From NCBI RefSeq assembly GCF_040566695.1, contig NZ_JBEXAE010000001.1, positions 682,001 to 746,000 on the forward strand: 64,000 nucleotides of DNA. The letters are read 5' to 3'. The notes beneath the pieces were generated by a model. It ran no database searches, was not told the origin of the DNA, and was given only the letters and a program-made list of their open reading frames with translations. Source of the DNA: Sediminicola arcticus (lineage in GTDB: Bacteria > Bacteroidota > Bacteroidia > Flavobacteriales > Flavobacteriaceae). Numbering within the stretch: position 1 is the stretch's first letter; the number at the start of each line of letters is the position of its first letter. Both the position numbers and the translations under genes were made by a program. Positions 43,541 through 53,473 of this stretch are shown here, in pieces.

Positions 43541-46500
43541 ATGAGAAAAAATCTTCTATTTCTAGTGTTCTTGTTACCGTTCACAATGGTATTTAGTCAG
43601 TCTGCGGAATCCTATTTTACACCTTTAAAATATCGCAATATTGGACCTTTCAGAGGGGGTAGGTCTGTTACTGCAACCGGTGTCATTGGTGATCCATTGA
43701 CCTATTATATGGGAAGTACGGGAGGTGGATTATGGAAAACATCTGATGCGGGACAACGGTGGGAAAATATTTCAGATGGATTTTTTGAGCTAGGATCTGT
43801 TGGGGCAGTTGCAGTGGCAAGCTCAGATCCCAATATTGTATATTGTGGTATGGGAGAACATGCACCTAGAGGGGTAATGGCTTCCTACGGAGATGGAGTG
43901 TATAAATCTACCGATGCAGGAAAGACATGGAAAAAGATGGGCTTGGAAAAAACCCAACATATTTCAAGAATTGTTATTCATCCCACGAATCCAAATATCC
44001 TATGGGTAGCTGCACAAGGGGCACTTTATGGGCCTACTAAAGAACGGGGAATCTATAAATCCATAGATGGGGGGCTTACTTGGAAAAATGTACTTTTTGT
44101 TAATGACTTGACGGGTGCAGTTGAACTATCCTTGGATGTAAATTATCCTGAAGTACTTTATGCCGCTATGTGGCACCACCAACGTAAACCCAATATCGTG
44201 ATCAGTGGAGGGGAAGGAAGTGGGTTGTACAAATCTATTGATGGAGGTGAATCTTGGTTTAAAATCCATGAAGGCCTACCGAAAGAAAAAGGTAAAATGG
44301 CCATAGCCGTTAGTCCTGCAAATTCAAATAAAGTGTATGCTTTAATTGAAAGTGATTCAGATAAGGATCAAGGCGGACTTTTTGTGTCAGAGGACGCAGG
44401 AAAATCTTGGAACATGGTCAGTGGGGATAATCGGTTGGTGCAGAGGGCATGGTACTATATTGAAGTTTTTCCAGACCCCAACAATGAAAATACGGTGTAT
44501 GTCATGAGTGCACCGGCCCTACGGTCCATAGATGGCGGTAAAACGTGGGAAACCCTTTCGGGGCCACATGGGGACTATCACGACTTATGGATCAATCCAA
44601 ATAATTCCAAGAACATGGTCATAGCCGATGACGGTGGGGCAGGGATTAGCTTTGATTTTGGAAAAACATGGAGTACCCAAAGTAATATGCCCACTGCACA
44701 ATTCTATCGAATTAGTACGGACAACCTGTTCCCTTATAATATTTATGGGGGACAACAAGACAACACTTCTGTTAAAATAGCCAGCCTTTCTGCAGGAAGA
44801 AGCAGTATTACCCGGGAAGATTGGAGCTATTCGGCAGGAGGAGAAAGCGCTTTTCTTGCTTTTGATCCCGATAATCCAAGGTATGTTATGGGGGGTAGTT
44901 ATTTAGGGACTATTGAGCTTTTGGACATGGAATCCAAGGCATCCACTCAAATCATGGCAGCTCCAATCCAATATCTGGGACGGGCCGCCAGAGACATGAA
45001 ATACCTCTATAATTGGAACGCCCCAATTATTAAATCACAACATGAACCAGACACCTATTTTCATGGAGCACAACTAGTGCTTAGAACCCGTGATAGAGGG
45101 GTAACTTGGGAAGAAATCTCTCCCGATCTTACCCGAAATATGGATGAGAAACAAGGAAAAGGGGGAGGACCCTATACCGTTGAGGCGGTAGGGGCTGAAA
45201 ATTATGGAACCTTAGCCTATATGATTGAATCCCCTCACGAAAAAGGCGTTTTCTGGACAGGTAGTGATGACGGCTTGGTCCATATCACTAAAAATGGAGG
45301 GGAAAGCTGGGAAAATGTAACCCCAAAAGGTCTTCAGGAATGCTTGGTAAATGCAATAGACGTTTCCCCGCATGACCCTGCAACGGCCTATATTGCTACT
45401 ACTCGTTACAAATTTAATGATTATACCCCGGCCCTATATAAAACAACGGATTATGGGAAAAGCTGGGTAAATATTAGCTCTGGTCTTCCTTATGGTAGTT
45501 TCACGAGGGTAGTTAGAGAAGATGAAACCCGAAAAGATATGTTGTTTGCAGGAACGGAAAATGGGATTTATATTTCTTGGAACGGCGGTAAAAATTGGGA
45601 AAGCCTTCAATTGAATCTTCCTAAAGCACCAATAACCGATTTAAAAGTTCATAAGGGTAATTTGATTGTTGCCACTTCTGGGAGGTCTTTTTGGATTCTA
45701 GATGATCTTCAAGCCCTATCACAATATGTTCCCATTAAAAAAGGAGTTAAGATTTTAAAGCCAAACGCTGCTTACAATGGGTCTTGGGGTAGTCCTTTGA
45801 ATGGAAATTCAGAGGATTTTAAAGGCACGGATCCTTTTGAAGGGGTTAATCCAGCCAACGGCATGGTCATATATTATGAGTTACCCAAATTGGCCGATTC
45901 ATCAAGTATAGCACTCGATATCCATGATGCTAGTGGAAAACTTGTGCGTAGCCTTAGTTCCGAAAAAGATCCTAAATATGTTAAGAACAATGGAGGGGGA
46001 CCACCACCTGCAACGGTTCTATCTAAAAAAGAAGGACTCAACCGCTTTGTGTGGGATATGAAACACCCTACCATGGTTGGCATTCCAGAAGTCTATATGG
46101 AGGCAAATTTTCGTGGGCATGTGGTTTCTCCAGGAGAATACACCATTAAATTAAGGACCCCAAACGAAACCGTGGAGACTATGGGAAACATATTGGAAAT
46201 TCCTACCTATGAAACAAGTCCCGGGCAATATGAAGCCTATGATATATTGATGACGGCTATGGAACAAAGCTTGACCGATATGCATCATAAAGTCAACAAA
46301 CTGTTTGCAAGTCAGAATCAATTAAAGAATGTGGTATCTGAATTAACAGCATCTCCATTGAAAAAGAAGGGGGAAGAGTTGATCGCACAATTGGATGCTT
46401 GGGACCAAGAAATGGTGCAACGCAAATCTCAAGCATATGACGATGTGGAGAATTTTCCTAATAAATTTACTGCCGAATATTTGTTTTTGATCAATCAGAC

Positions 46501-46672
46501 CAGTAGTGATATTCCTAGGGTAAACCAATCATCATTAGATCGAAAAATGGAGTTAGACGCTCAATGGAAAATACTGAACCAAAAGGCCTTAAAATTGATT
46601 GAGGCAGATATTCCAGATTACAATAAGGCGTTATGGAATGAAGGAATTGGCGCTATTAGAATAGGGGATTAA
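43541..46672 (+). CDS. Exported sortilin-like (VPS10/BNR-repeat) protein, copy B
   Basis: The 1043-residue protein has a signal peptide (cleavage after MVFSQ), Asp-box repeats and helical tail as in copy A. Shared landmarks are NIGPFRGGRS, GGGLWKT, the SIDGG.TW boxes, HGDYHDLWI (copy A HGDHHDLWI), TAQFYRI.TDN and ENVTP.G near the same residue numbers. The pair is a tandem duplication with separate signals and a terminator between them. No sorting domain of the type IX kind is seen, so a periplasmic location is possible. Confidence 0.88.
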   Translation: MRKNLLFLVFLLPFTMVFSQSAESYFTPLKYRNIGPFRGGRSVTATGVIGDPLTYYMGSTGGGLWKTSDAGQRWENISDGFFELGSVGAVAVASSDPNIVYCGMGEHAPRGVMASYGDGVYKSTDAGKTWKKMGLEKTQHISRIVIHPTNPNILWVAAQGALYGPTKERGIYKSIDGGLTWKNVLFVNDLTGAVELSLDVNYPEVLYAAMWHHQRKPNIVISGGEGSGLYKSIDGGESWFKIHEGLPKEKGKMAIAVSPANSNKVYALIESDSDKDQGGLFVSEDAGKSWNMVSGDNRLVQRAWYYIEVFPDPNNENTVYVMSAPALRSIDGGKTWETLSGPHGDYHDLWINPNNSKNMVIADDGGAGISFDFGKTWSTQSNMPTAQFYRISTDNLFPYNIYGGQQDNTSVKIASLSAGRSSITREDWSYSAGGESAFLAFDPDNPRYVMGGSYLGTIELLDMESKASTQIMAAPIQYLGRAARDMKYLYNWNAPIIKSQHEPDTYFHGAQLVLRTRDRGVTWEEISPDLTRNMDEKQGKGGGPYTVEAVGAENYGTLAYMIESPHEKGVFWTGSDDGLVHITKNGGESWENVTPKGLQECLVNAIDVSPHDPATAYIATTRYKFNDYTPALYKTTDYGKSWVNISSGLPYGSFTRVVREDETRKDMLFAGTENGIYISWNGGKNWESLQLNLPKAPITDLKVHKGNLIVATSGRSFWILDDLQALSQYVPIKKGVKILKPNAAYNGSWGSPLNGNSEDFKGTDPFEGVNPANGMVIYYELPKLADSSSIALDIHDASGKLVRSLSSEKDPKYVKNNGGGPPPATVLSKKEGLNRFVWDMKHPTMVGIPEVYMEANFRGHVVSPGEYTIKLRTPNETVETMGNILEIPTYETSPGQYEAYDILMTAMEQSLTDMHHKVNKLFASQNQLKNVVSELTASPLKKKGEELIAQLDAWDQEMVQRKSQAYDDVENFPNKFTAEYLFLINQTSSDIPRVNQSSLDRKMELDAQWKILNQKALKLIEADIPDYNKALWNEGIGAIRIGD

Positions 46673-46768
46673 GGTTAGGAATTAAAACCTTATTTATTAT
46701 TAGACGGAATATTTCCATTTGGAACTGAAAATTTATTACCGAAATTTGTGGGCTCATAGGAGAACGAA

Positions 46769-47320
46769 ATGCAAGACTACTACAATTATTTAAAATCATT
46801 ACATCTCATCTTTGTAATTACTTGGTTCGCGGGATTATTTTATATCCCTAGGTTGTTTATATACCACATAGAAGCGTCACAGAAAGGTTCCCCGGAAAAG
46901 GAAATCCTTACTGAGCAGTTGAAACTAATGACAAAAAGATTGTGGTATATTATTACCTGGCCTTCGGCCGTCCTGGCCACCCTTTTTGCCGTTTGGTTGT
47001 TGGTCCTGATGCCGGTATGGCTGCAGCAACCTTGGATGCATATAAAATTGGGGTTTGTGTTGTTGCTGATTCTTTACCATCTTAAAAACCATCAAATATT
47101 TAAGCAATTGCAGCGAGATGAGGTTCGTTATACCTCAAATTTTATGCGACTCTGGAATGAAGGTGCCACCTTAATTCTTTTTGCGGTGGTATTCTTGGTC
47201 ATCTTAAAGAATACATTTAATTGGATTTTTGGGGTAGCAGGGATAGTTGCCCTTGGGGTACTACTAATGCTAGGTATTAAACTGTATAAAAGTATCCGCA
47301 GGAAAAACCCAAATGCCTGA
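46769..47320 (+). CDS. hemJ: Protoporphyrinogen IX oxidase HemJ
   Basis: HemJ converts protoporphyrinogen IX to protoporphyrin IX, the step between HemF and HemH. The 183-residue membrane protein has four or five helices and the family signature LKSLHLIFVITWFAGLFYIPRLF with its conserved His, plus WMHIKLGFVLLLILYH with conserved His and Lys. CopD-like annotation is common, but the length and motifs fit HemJ. With hemA-F, B and H this leaves only hemL missing from the pathway in the window. Confidence 0.93.
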   Translation: MQDYYNYLKSLHLIFVITWFAGLFYIPRLFIYHIEASQKGSPEKEILTEQLKLMTKRLWYIITWPSAVLATLFAVWLLVLMPVWLQQPWMHIKLGFVLLLILYHLKNHQIFKQLQRDEVRYTSNFMRLWNEGATLILFAVVFLVILKNTFNWIFGVAGIVALGVLLMLGIKLYKSIRRKNPNA

Positions 47321-47403
47321 CATGGTATATTTTCTGTAAGCTGTAAATGGCACCCCATTTGGCTTGATAATTGCTATATTTAGCACAAAATAAGACATTA
47401 CTT

Positions 47404-48849
47404 TTGACAAAATTATCATTACGATCCCGCATATTTATCACTATGATCTTGCTGGTGCTCATTGCATCTGTACTGATTGCAGGGGTAACTATTTATCAAT
47501 ATAGGGAACAATCCAAGGATTATCACGCAGATCGTTTGGAGCGTAAGGAAGAACAGATCAAACAAAGTATAGCGTATACCATTCAAAAGACAACTTATCC
47601 AGTTACCACGGAAAATCTGGAATTTATCTTTATGGATGAAATTTATCAGATTGCCGATGTGCAAAATGTGAATTTTAATATTTATGATTTAGAAGGCCAG
47701 TTGATAAAGAGTTCAAGACCCACCTTTGAGAGGGACTCCATTTCTACCTGTCTTTCGGCAGAGGTATTAAATAATTTGGCGGCAAGCATAGATGAACGTT
47801 ATGTAGAAGAAAAAAGTACGGCTGGGGACAAATACCAAGCTTCTTATACCTATATAACAGATACCAGATTTAAACCAGTAGGGATACTTAATTTACCCTA
47901 TTTTGAGGATAATTCCTTTAATAATCACGAACTAAAGGAGTTTTTGATGCGTTTAGGAGGGGTATATCTTTTGATGCTATTATTAGCAATTGCCCTTGCT
48001 TATTTTATATCTAAGTACATTACTAGGTCGTTGCAGACTGTATCAGATAAATTAAACCAAACTAATTTTGAAAAGCGTAACGAAAAGATCCTGGTGGACA
48101 ATCCCAGTCTGGAAATAGGTAAACTTATAGAAGCCTATAATGCCATGATTGATGAGTTGGAGCAGAGTGCTGCTAAATTGGCGCGTAGCGAAAGGGAACA
48201 GGCATGGCGGGAAATGGCAAAACAGGTAGCTCATGAGATTAAAAACCCCTTGACTCCCATGAGGCTAAGTGTTCAGAGTTTTGAACGGAAATTTGACCCC
48301 AAAGATCCAAATATAGATAAGAAGGTAGATGAATATTCAAAAACCTTGATCCAGCAGATAGACACTTTAAGTAATATAGCCTCGGCATTTTCTAATTTTG
48401 CAGATATGCCAGCGCAGCAGAATGAGACCTTAGATGTGGTAAAGATTGTGAAATTGGCATTAGATATCTTTCAAGAAGATTATATTCATTTTGTAAGTGA
48501 AAAGGAAGAAATAATTGCCAAGTTGGACCGCACCCAATTGATACGGGTGGTTACCAATTTGGTAAAAAATGCCATCCAGGCTGTTCCAATGGCAGAATCA
48601 CCTCGTATTTTGGTTTCTGTGGCTATAGAGGACCAGTTGGTAAAGATTATAGTGGCAGATAATGGAGTAGGTATAGAAGATGAGTTTAGAGATAAGGTAT
48701 TTGAACCCAAATTCACAACTAAGACGAGCGGCATGGGACTTGGTCTTGGGATGGTAAAGAATATTGTGGAAACATACAAAGGAACCATAGATTTTACCTC
48801 TCAAAAAGGTAAGGGAACGGTATTTACAGTTAGGTTCCCAAAAGAATAG
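47404..48849 (+). CDS. Membrane sensor histidine kinase
   Basis: The protein has a first membrane helix (IFITMILLVLIASVLIAGVTI), an extracytoplasmic sensor region of about 150 residues, a second helix, a HAMP segment, a HisKA domain with the phospho-accepting His in QVAHEIKNPLTPM, and a Bergerat ATP domain with N box (NLVKNAIQA), DNGVG and GMGLGLGMV. The frame opens at TTG 47371; TTG 47404 (encoding MTKLSLRSRIF) seems better, 16 bases after a weak TATATTTA -7 box. No response regulator lies beside it, so its partner is unknown. Confidence 0.9.
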   Translation: MTKLSLRSRIFITMILLVLIASVLIAGVTIYQYREQSKDYHADRLERKEEQIKQSIAYTIQKTTYPVTTENLEFIFMDEIYQIADVQNVNFNIYDLEGQLIKSSRPTFERDSISTCLSAEVLNNLAASIDERYVEEKSTAGDKYQASYTYITDTRFKPVGILNLPYFEDNSFNNHELKEFLMRLGGVYLLMLLLAIALAYFISKYITRSLQTVSDKLNQTNFEKRNEKILVDNPSLEIGKLIEAYNAMIDELEQSAAKLARSEREQAWREMAKQVAHEIKNPLTPMRLSVQSFERKFDPKDPNIDKKVDEYSKTLIQQIDTLSNIASAFSNFADMPAQQNETLDVVKIVKLALDIFQEDYIHFVSEKEEIIAKLDRTQLIRVVTNLVKNAIQAVPMAESPRILVSVAIEDQLVKIIVADNGVGIEDEFRDKVFEPKFTTKTSGMGLGLGMVKNIVETYKGTIDFTSQKGKGTVFTVRFPKE

Positions 48850-48927
48850 TCCTTTATGATAAAATGAGGCCTAACTTGTATACGGGAAACTAGTTTGATA
48901 ATTTACAACTGATAAAATACGAAGACA

Positions 48928-49710
48928 ATGAGTTACGAAAATATATTGGTAGAGCAGAAAGACTCTAGAGCAGTAATAACAATCAATAGGCCAACAAAAT
49001 TAAATGCATTAAATAAAGCAACTATTAAGGAACTGCAAGAGGCTTTTAAAGCATTGGATAGGGATAAAACAGTTAAGGCGATCATCATTACAGGGAGTGG
49101 GGAAAAAGCGTTTGTGGCCGGTGCTGATATTTCAGAATTTGCTAATTTCAGCGAAAGAAAGGGACATAAATTGGCTGAAAAAGGGCAAGAACAACTTTTT
49201 AGTTTCGTAGAAAACCTTTCTACCCCTGTCATCGCAGCGATTAATGGGTTTGCACTAGGCGGTGGTTTGGAATTGGCTATGTCCTGTCATTTTAGGGTGG
49301 CAAGTGATAATGCCAAAATGGGACTGCCAGAAGTTTCCTTGGGCGTTATACCGGGTTATGGAGGTACGCAGCGTTTACCTCAGCTAGTAGGTAAAGGAAT
49401 CGCTATGGAAATGATCATGACTGCTGGGATGATAGATGCCCAAAAAGCACTATCCCATGGTTTGGTTAATTATGTGGTAGCTCAAGAAGAATTAATGCCC
49501 TTATGTGAGAAATTAGTAAGCAAGATATCGAATAACTCATCTGTGGCCATTGGTTACGCAATAAAAGCCGTAAATGCGGGTTTTAAAAATGATGTGGACG
49601 GTTTTAAAGCTGAGGCAAAAGCATTTGGTAAATGTTTTGGTACTGCAGATTTTAAAGAAGGAACTTCAGCATTTTTGGATAAACGCAAAGCTGAGTTTCC
49701 GGGTTCATAA
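48928..49710 (+). CDS. Enoyl-CoA hydratase/isomerase family protein
   Basis: The 260-residue crotonase has both oxyanion-hole motifs (AFVAGAD at 61-67 and GFALGGG at 107-113) and both catalytic glutamates of true hydratases, E115 in GGGLELAMSC and E135 in GLPEVSLG, followed by IPGYGGTQRL. It therefore probably hydrates a trans-2-enoyl-CoA in fatty acid or butanoyl-CoA metabolism. It is not beside other beta-oxidation genes. Confidence 0.93.
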   Translation: MSYENILVEQKDSRAVITINRPTKLNALNKATIKELQEAFKALDRDKTVKAIIITGSGEKAFVAGADISEFANFSERKGHKLAEKGQEQLFSFVENLSTPVIAAINGFALGGGLELAMSCHFRVASDNAKMGLPEVSLGVIPGYGGTQRLPQLVGKGIAMEMIMTAGMIDAQKALSHGLVNYVVAQEELMPLCEKLVSKISNNSSVAIGYAIKAVNAGFKNDVDGFKAEAKAFGKCFGTADFKEGTSAFLDKRKAEFPGS

Positions 49711-49733
49711 CCAATCTTAATCCTACGATTCTC

Positions 49734-51284
49734 ATGAAAACCAAGCTTATTGTACTTTTTCTATTGGCTACCAACATGGTTGCTTTTGCCCAAAAAATGC
49801 CTGTTAGTTATGAATTTGGAGAACGGTATAATGACCGTTATAAATATTCTAATCTACTGACTATTGCAGATGATGGGGAAGGCGGTTCAATACTGGTGAG
49901 ATCTTATTTTACCGGCTTGATTCTTAGGCCAAAAGGATTTTTTATTGAACACTATAATAAGGATTTAGAATTAGTATCCGAGTTTAATTATAAGCTAACG
50001 GATATAGATTTTGTTGATGGGTACGTTAAAAATGGTAAGCTACATCTTCTATTGTTAAAATATAACCTAGGGACAGCCTCCTATGAATATGTAATTCATA
50101 CTTCATCATTAGCGGTCATGGATTTTAAAGAGGATGTTATTCTGTCCATAGAATCTGTGCAAGTAGAGAACGCTTTGGATAAGAATTATTATAATAGAAA
50201 TTTTAGTTCAGGGTTTACAACCTCCGTGCTGTTTAATGAAGATAAATCGGCCTTCGCCATAACAACCCATTTCAAAAAAAGAAGTGATAACCAGCACTTT
50301 ATCTATTTGTTTGATACGTCTGGAACTAAGTTAATGGAGTATGATTTTTCTGCCGAGATAGAGGAGAAGAATTATGCTTTTGAGGATATAGCGGTGTCCA
50401 AGGATCTAAAAAAAGTTTATCTTATCGGGAAGGCGTATTACAAGAAAAAACGATTTGCTGCAACCGAACGAAAGTTTCAATATGAATTATTACATATAGA
50501 CGAAAATGGGGGCAGGACCCAAACATTTGATGATCCAGGCAAATTTTCAGAAGCATTAAAGCCAATCCTAATAGAAAACAAGTTGGTTTTTGTTGGGTTC
50601 TTTGCCGATCGTAAAGACAACCGCTATAATGGACTCGTCTATTTTGAACTAAACCCTAATTCCTTAGAGATTGTCCAAAAAAAATACCACCCTTTTTCAG
50701 AGCAATTCATGGCGGATAAATTTGGTATAGGGGAAGAACGGGAAATTAGTAACCTAATTTTTAAGAACGTCACTGTAACCGACGAAAAGGATATCCTTTT
50801 TAATGCGGAGGAGTATTTTGTAACCAGTAGTGTTCAACAAGATGCCAGTGGCGCAAGATTGCATATAGATCGATATCATTATAATGATATGGTTAGCGCC
50901 AAATTAGATGCTTCAGGCGAGTTGATATGGACTAGAAACATCAATAAGTCAGAAGTTACCCAAAACGATGCTGCTTATGCATCATACAGTTCATATACCT
51001 TGGGGAACGACACCTACTTTTTTATTAGTACGGCAAGTGAAAATCCCCAGCAATTAAGCAACGAAAGGATCATCTTTAGGCAGGGTTACAGTAGAAATAG
51101 GAATGTCTTTCTGATAAAACTTGACGTGCAAGGCAATATGAGTTATGAAAAGGTCATTGATGACAAAGATGCCAGACTCCCATTAATGGTCTCTATACCC
51201 TTCACGGATAAGAAGGATAATAGCATGCTCTTTTATGCCAAAAGGGGCTCTAAAAAACAATTGGTTAAAGTATCCTTTAAATAA
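49734..51284 (+). CDS. Exported protein of unknown function
   Basis: The 516-residue protein has a signal peptide (cleavage after MVAFAQ) and a strand-rich mature part with repeating lines of the kind 'DKDLELVSEFNYK ... DGYVKNGKLHLLL' that suggest a beta-propeller. No named family, sorting domain or catalytic motif is recognised. It follows the crotonase by 23 bases but shows no link in function. Confidence 0.75.
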   Translation: MKTKLIVLFLLATNMVAFAQKMPVSYEFGERYNDRYKYSNLLTIADDGEGGSILVRSYFTGLILRPKGFFIEHYNKDLELVSEFNYKLTDIDFVDGYVKNGKLHLLLLKYNLGTASYEYVIHTSSLAVMDFKEDVILSIESVQVENALDKNYYNRNFSSGFTTSVLFNEDKSAFAITTHFKKRSDNQHFIYLFDTSGTKLMEYDFSAEIEEKNYAFEDIAVSKDLKKVYLIGKAYYKKKRFAATERKFQYELLHIDENGGRTQTFDDPGKFSEALKPILIENKLVFVGFFADRKDNRYNGLVYFELNPNSLEIVQKKYHPFSEQFMADKFGIGEEREISNLIFKNVTVTDEKDILFNAEEYFVTSSVQQDASGARLHIDRYHYNDMVSAKLDASGELIWTRNINKSEVTQNDAAYASYSSYTLGNDTYFFISTASENPQQLSNERIIFRQGYSRNRNVFLIKLDVQGNMSYEKVIDDKDARLPLMVSIPFTDKKDNSMLFYAKRGSKKQLVKVSFK

Positions 51285-51346
51285 AAATTATTGCAAGGAA
51301 ATATTCTAGAAATACGGTATATTTCCAAAATTTGGCTCCAAAAAAG

Positions 51347-51870
51347 TATATCAAAGAGCGAGGAGCTCAGCAAAATATTCCTAATCGCTTTTTAAGGCAT
51401 ATACACGGACAGCGTGATGATTTCTAGGAGTTCTGTCGTATAGATGGGGAAGAGGTGGATAAGAATAAAACCCTTTACCTCTCTAATTTTCCTAAAACTA
51501 ATGGCATGTTGGCGCTGATTATTCCGGAATCAATAGTCATGAAATTATGGATTTTGCAAGAGTAGTTTCAGAGCACGGAGCCGTTTCCATGGCTTTCACC
51601 CTAGTAAGACTAAATGGGTCAATAGGTCAAATATTTACGGATTGGATTAATAAAACCTTGCCTGATAGGGCAGCAAAAGTACTTCATTAAAAAGAGGTTT
51701 GTAATGAAGGTTCCTTGAACGATAGTAGATTTGATGTTAGAGGAAAAGGGGATGGTAAAATAACAGAACACATTCATGCAATGATCCATTTGGCAAAGAA
51801 AAAATACTTCAAGGATAAAGCTTTTACGAAGCCCAATACTGATCTTCATGAACGTTATAAGGATGCATAG
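51347..51870 (+). pseudogene. Decayed PA0069-family radical SAM protein gene
   Basis: Three frame-connected pieces match one protein family. The N-terminal piece encodes YIKERGAQQNIPNRF and, after TAG at 51425-51427, EFCRIDGEEVDKNKT. The next joins the middle of the family directly to NGMLALIIP at about 51500, losing roughly 170 residues with the CxxxCxxC cluster motif. A one-base frameshift at CCGGAATC (about 51525) and a TAA near 51690 break the rest, which encodes VSEHGAVSMAFTLVRLNGSI, GSLNDSRFDVR and ends NTDLHERYKDA. The family is a spore photoproduct lyase-like radical SAM group. The gene cannot be functional. Confidence 0.82.
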
Positions 51871-51953
51871 TTATCGCTGTTTTAATTACAAATCATACGA
51901 TGAAATAACCCTCTTAATTAAAATTAAAAGGGCTACATGGTTAGGCAAATTTA

Positions 51954-53369
51954 TTAACTAAGTTCCCAACCTGGTCTATAGTCACGCTTAACCCATTCAT
52001 TGGCCTTGTCGTAATTGGTGACCTTCATGTTTTTTCCATCCCAAAGTAATTTGCGTCTGCCTGGATAGTTAAAAGGATCCCAATCTCCTGCTTTTTTACC
52101 TTCTTTAAATTCTTTGTATTGGTAGGCTTTTATAGCTAGGTTCCCCATGAGCACTGCTTCCGTCAATGGCCCAGATCTTGCAAAATCAGACGACGTATTG
52201 GTGCCGTTCATGCAGCCTTCTACCCAATTATTGGCATGGGAGCCTGTAATTCTAGGAAGATATGGTTCCGGGGCATTAAAAAGTTTCATAGTATCTGAAG
52301 GTAATAATCTGGGGTTTCTGGAATAGGTATCGCACACTAATATGCCTTTAGTCCCATAAAAGATACTTCCACCACCTCCATCACCAATAGTTTCATCATT
52401 TTTTAATTCATCTGGCAGATCTGGTTTAAGTCCGCCATCATACCAGTTAAGGGCAATATCCCCATGGGCAGCTGTATTGAATTTGAGCCTTACAATAGAG
52501 GAAGGAGGGCAAGAAGAACTGTAATCTGCTTCTACAAAATCACCTACCCAAACGGTAGTGCAACTAGCCTCGGCTTCTGTGGGATAACCCAAGTCTAGCG
52601 TACTGAAAGGTGTTTCCATAATATGACAACCCATATCCCCTAGGGCACCGGTTCCAAAATCCCACCAGCCTCTCCATTTAAAAGGAAGGTATGCTGGGTT
52701 GTAATCTCTCATTGCTGCCGGTCCAAGCCAAAGGTCCCAATCTAATTCTGTAGGGATAGGTTCCTTACCCACAGGTAATTTTACACCCTGTGGCCAAACG
52801 GGTCGGTTCGTCCAACAATCTACTTTTTCTATATTTCCAATAATGCCTGCATCTATCCATTCTTTGGCCTGTCGGCTACCATCACTGGAGGCACCTTGAT
52901 TTCCCATCTGTGTTACAATCCCGTTTTCTCTAGCCACTTCGGTCATCAAACGTGTCTCGTAAATATTATGGGCCAGAGGCTTCTCTACATAGGCGTGTTT
53001 TTTGGCGCGCATATAGGGTAATGCTATGGTTGCATGGTTATGGTCTGGTGTTGCCACCATAATGGCATCTATTTCCTTTAAATGTTTATCGTATACTTTT
53101 CTAAAATCCTTATACATTTTAGCCTTAGGGTGTAATGCCTGACTTTCTGCAACCATCCGCATATCTACATCGCATAATGATACAAATTTTACTTTACCGG
53201 TATCGGTCAAATCTCGTATTACTCCACCACCACGTCCTCCAACGCCAAAGGCGGAAACGTAAAGGGTATCACTGGGTGGGACATGATTTTTTCCTAGTAC
53301 AAAACTAGGTACAATGGAAAAGGCTGCCGAGGTGGCAGCCACATTTTTGATGAATTTTCTTCTTTGCAT
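51954..53369 (-). CDS. Tat-exported Gfo/Idh/MocA family oxidoreductase
   Basis: The 471-residue protein begins with a twin-arginine signal (QRRKFIKNVAATSAAFSIVP), a Rossmann domain with GVGGRGGGV, and the family motif VEKPLAHN containing the catalytic lysine. Similar periplasmic enzymes act on sugars or glycosides, with bound NAD(P), often by transient oxidation. Substrate unknown; no carbohydrate genes are close. Confidence 0.92.
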   Translation of the reverse strand: MQRRKFIKNVAATSAAFSIVPSFVLGKNHVPPSDTLYVSAFGVGGRGGGVIRDLTDTGKVKFVSLCDVDMRMVAESQALHPKAKMYKDFRKVYDKHLKEIDAIMVATPDHNHATIALPYMRAKKHAYVEKPLAHNIYETRLMTEVARENGIVTQMGNQGASSDGSRQAKEWIDAGIIGNIEKVDCWTNRPVWPQGVKLPVGKEPIPTELDWDLWLGPAAMRDYNPAYLPFKWRGWWDFGTGALGDMGCHIMETPFSTLDLGYPTEAEASCTTVWVGDFVEADYSSSCPPSSIVRLKFNTAAHGDIALNWYDGGLKPDLPDELKNDETIGDGGGGSIFYGTKGILVCDTYSRNPRLLPSDTMKLFNAPEPYLPRITGSHANNWVEGCMNGTNTSSDFARSGPLTEAVLMGNLAIKAYQYKEFKEGKKAGDWDPFNYPGRRKLLWDGKNMKVTNYDKANEWVKRDYRPGWELS

Positions 53370-53473
53370 TTCGGTTGGATTCTAGTTTTCTAGCTTGAAG
53401 ATACAAAAAATGAAAACTATAAAGACAGTATTTGTAAATGAGGCAAGAATTCTTCAAAGGTTTTTATGTCCTT

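Noticed and set aside
40327..46672. Glycoside hydrolase label for the two sortilin-like proteins
   Set aside because: Only Asp-box repeats are visible; no acid pair or other hydrolase signature can be seen.
1719..51427. Recoding of TAG as a sense codon, because three interrupted frames carry TAG
   Set aside because: Other genes here end normally at TAG, no special tRNA is seen, and the radical SAM frame also has TAA and a frameshift.
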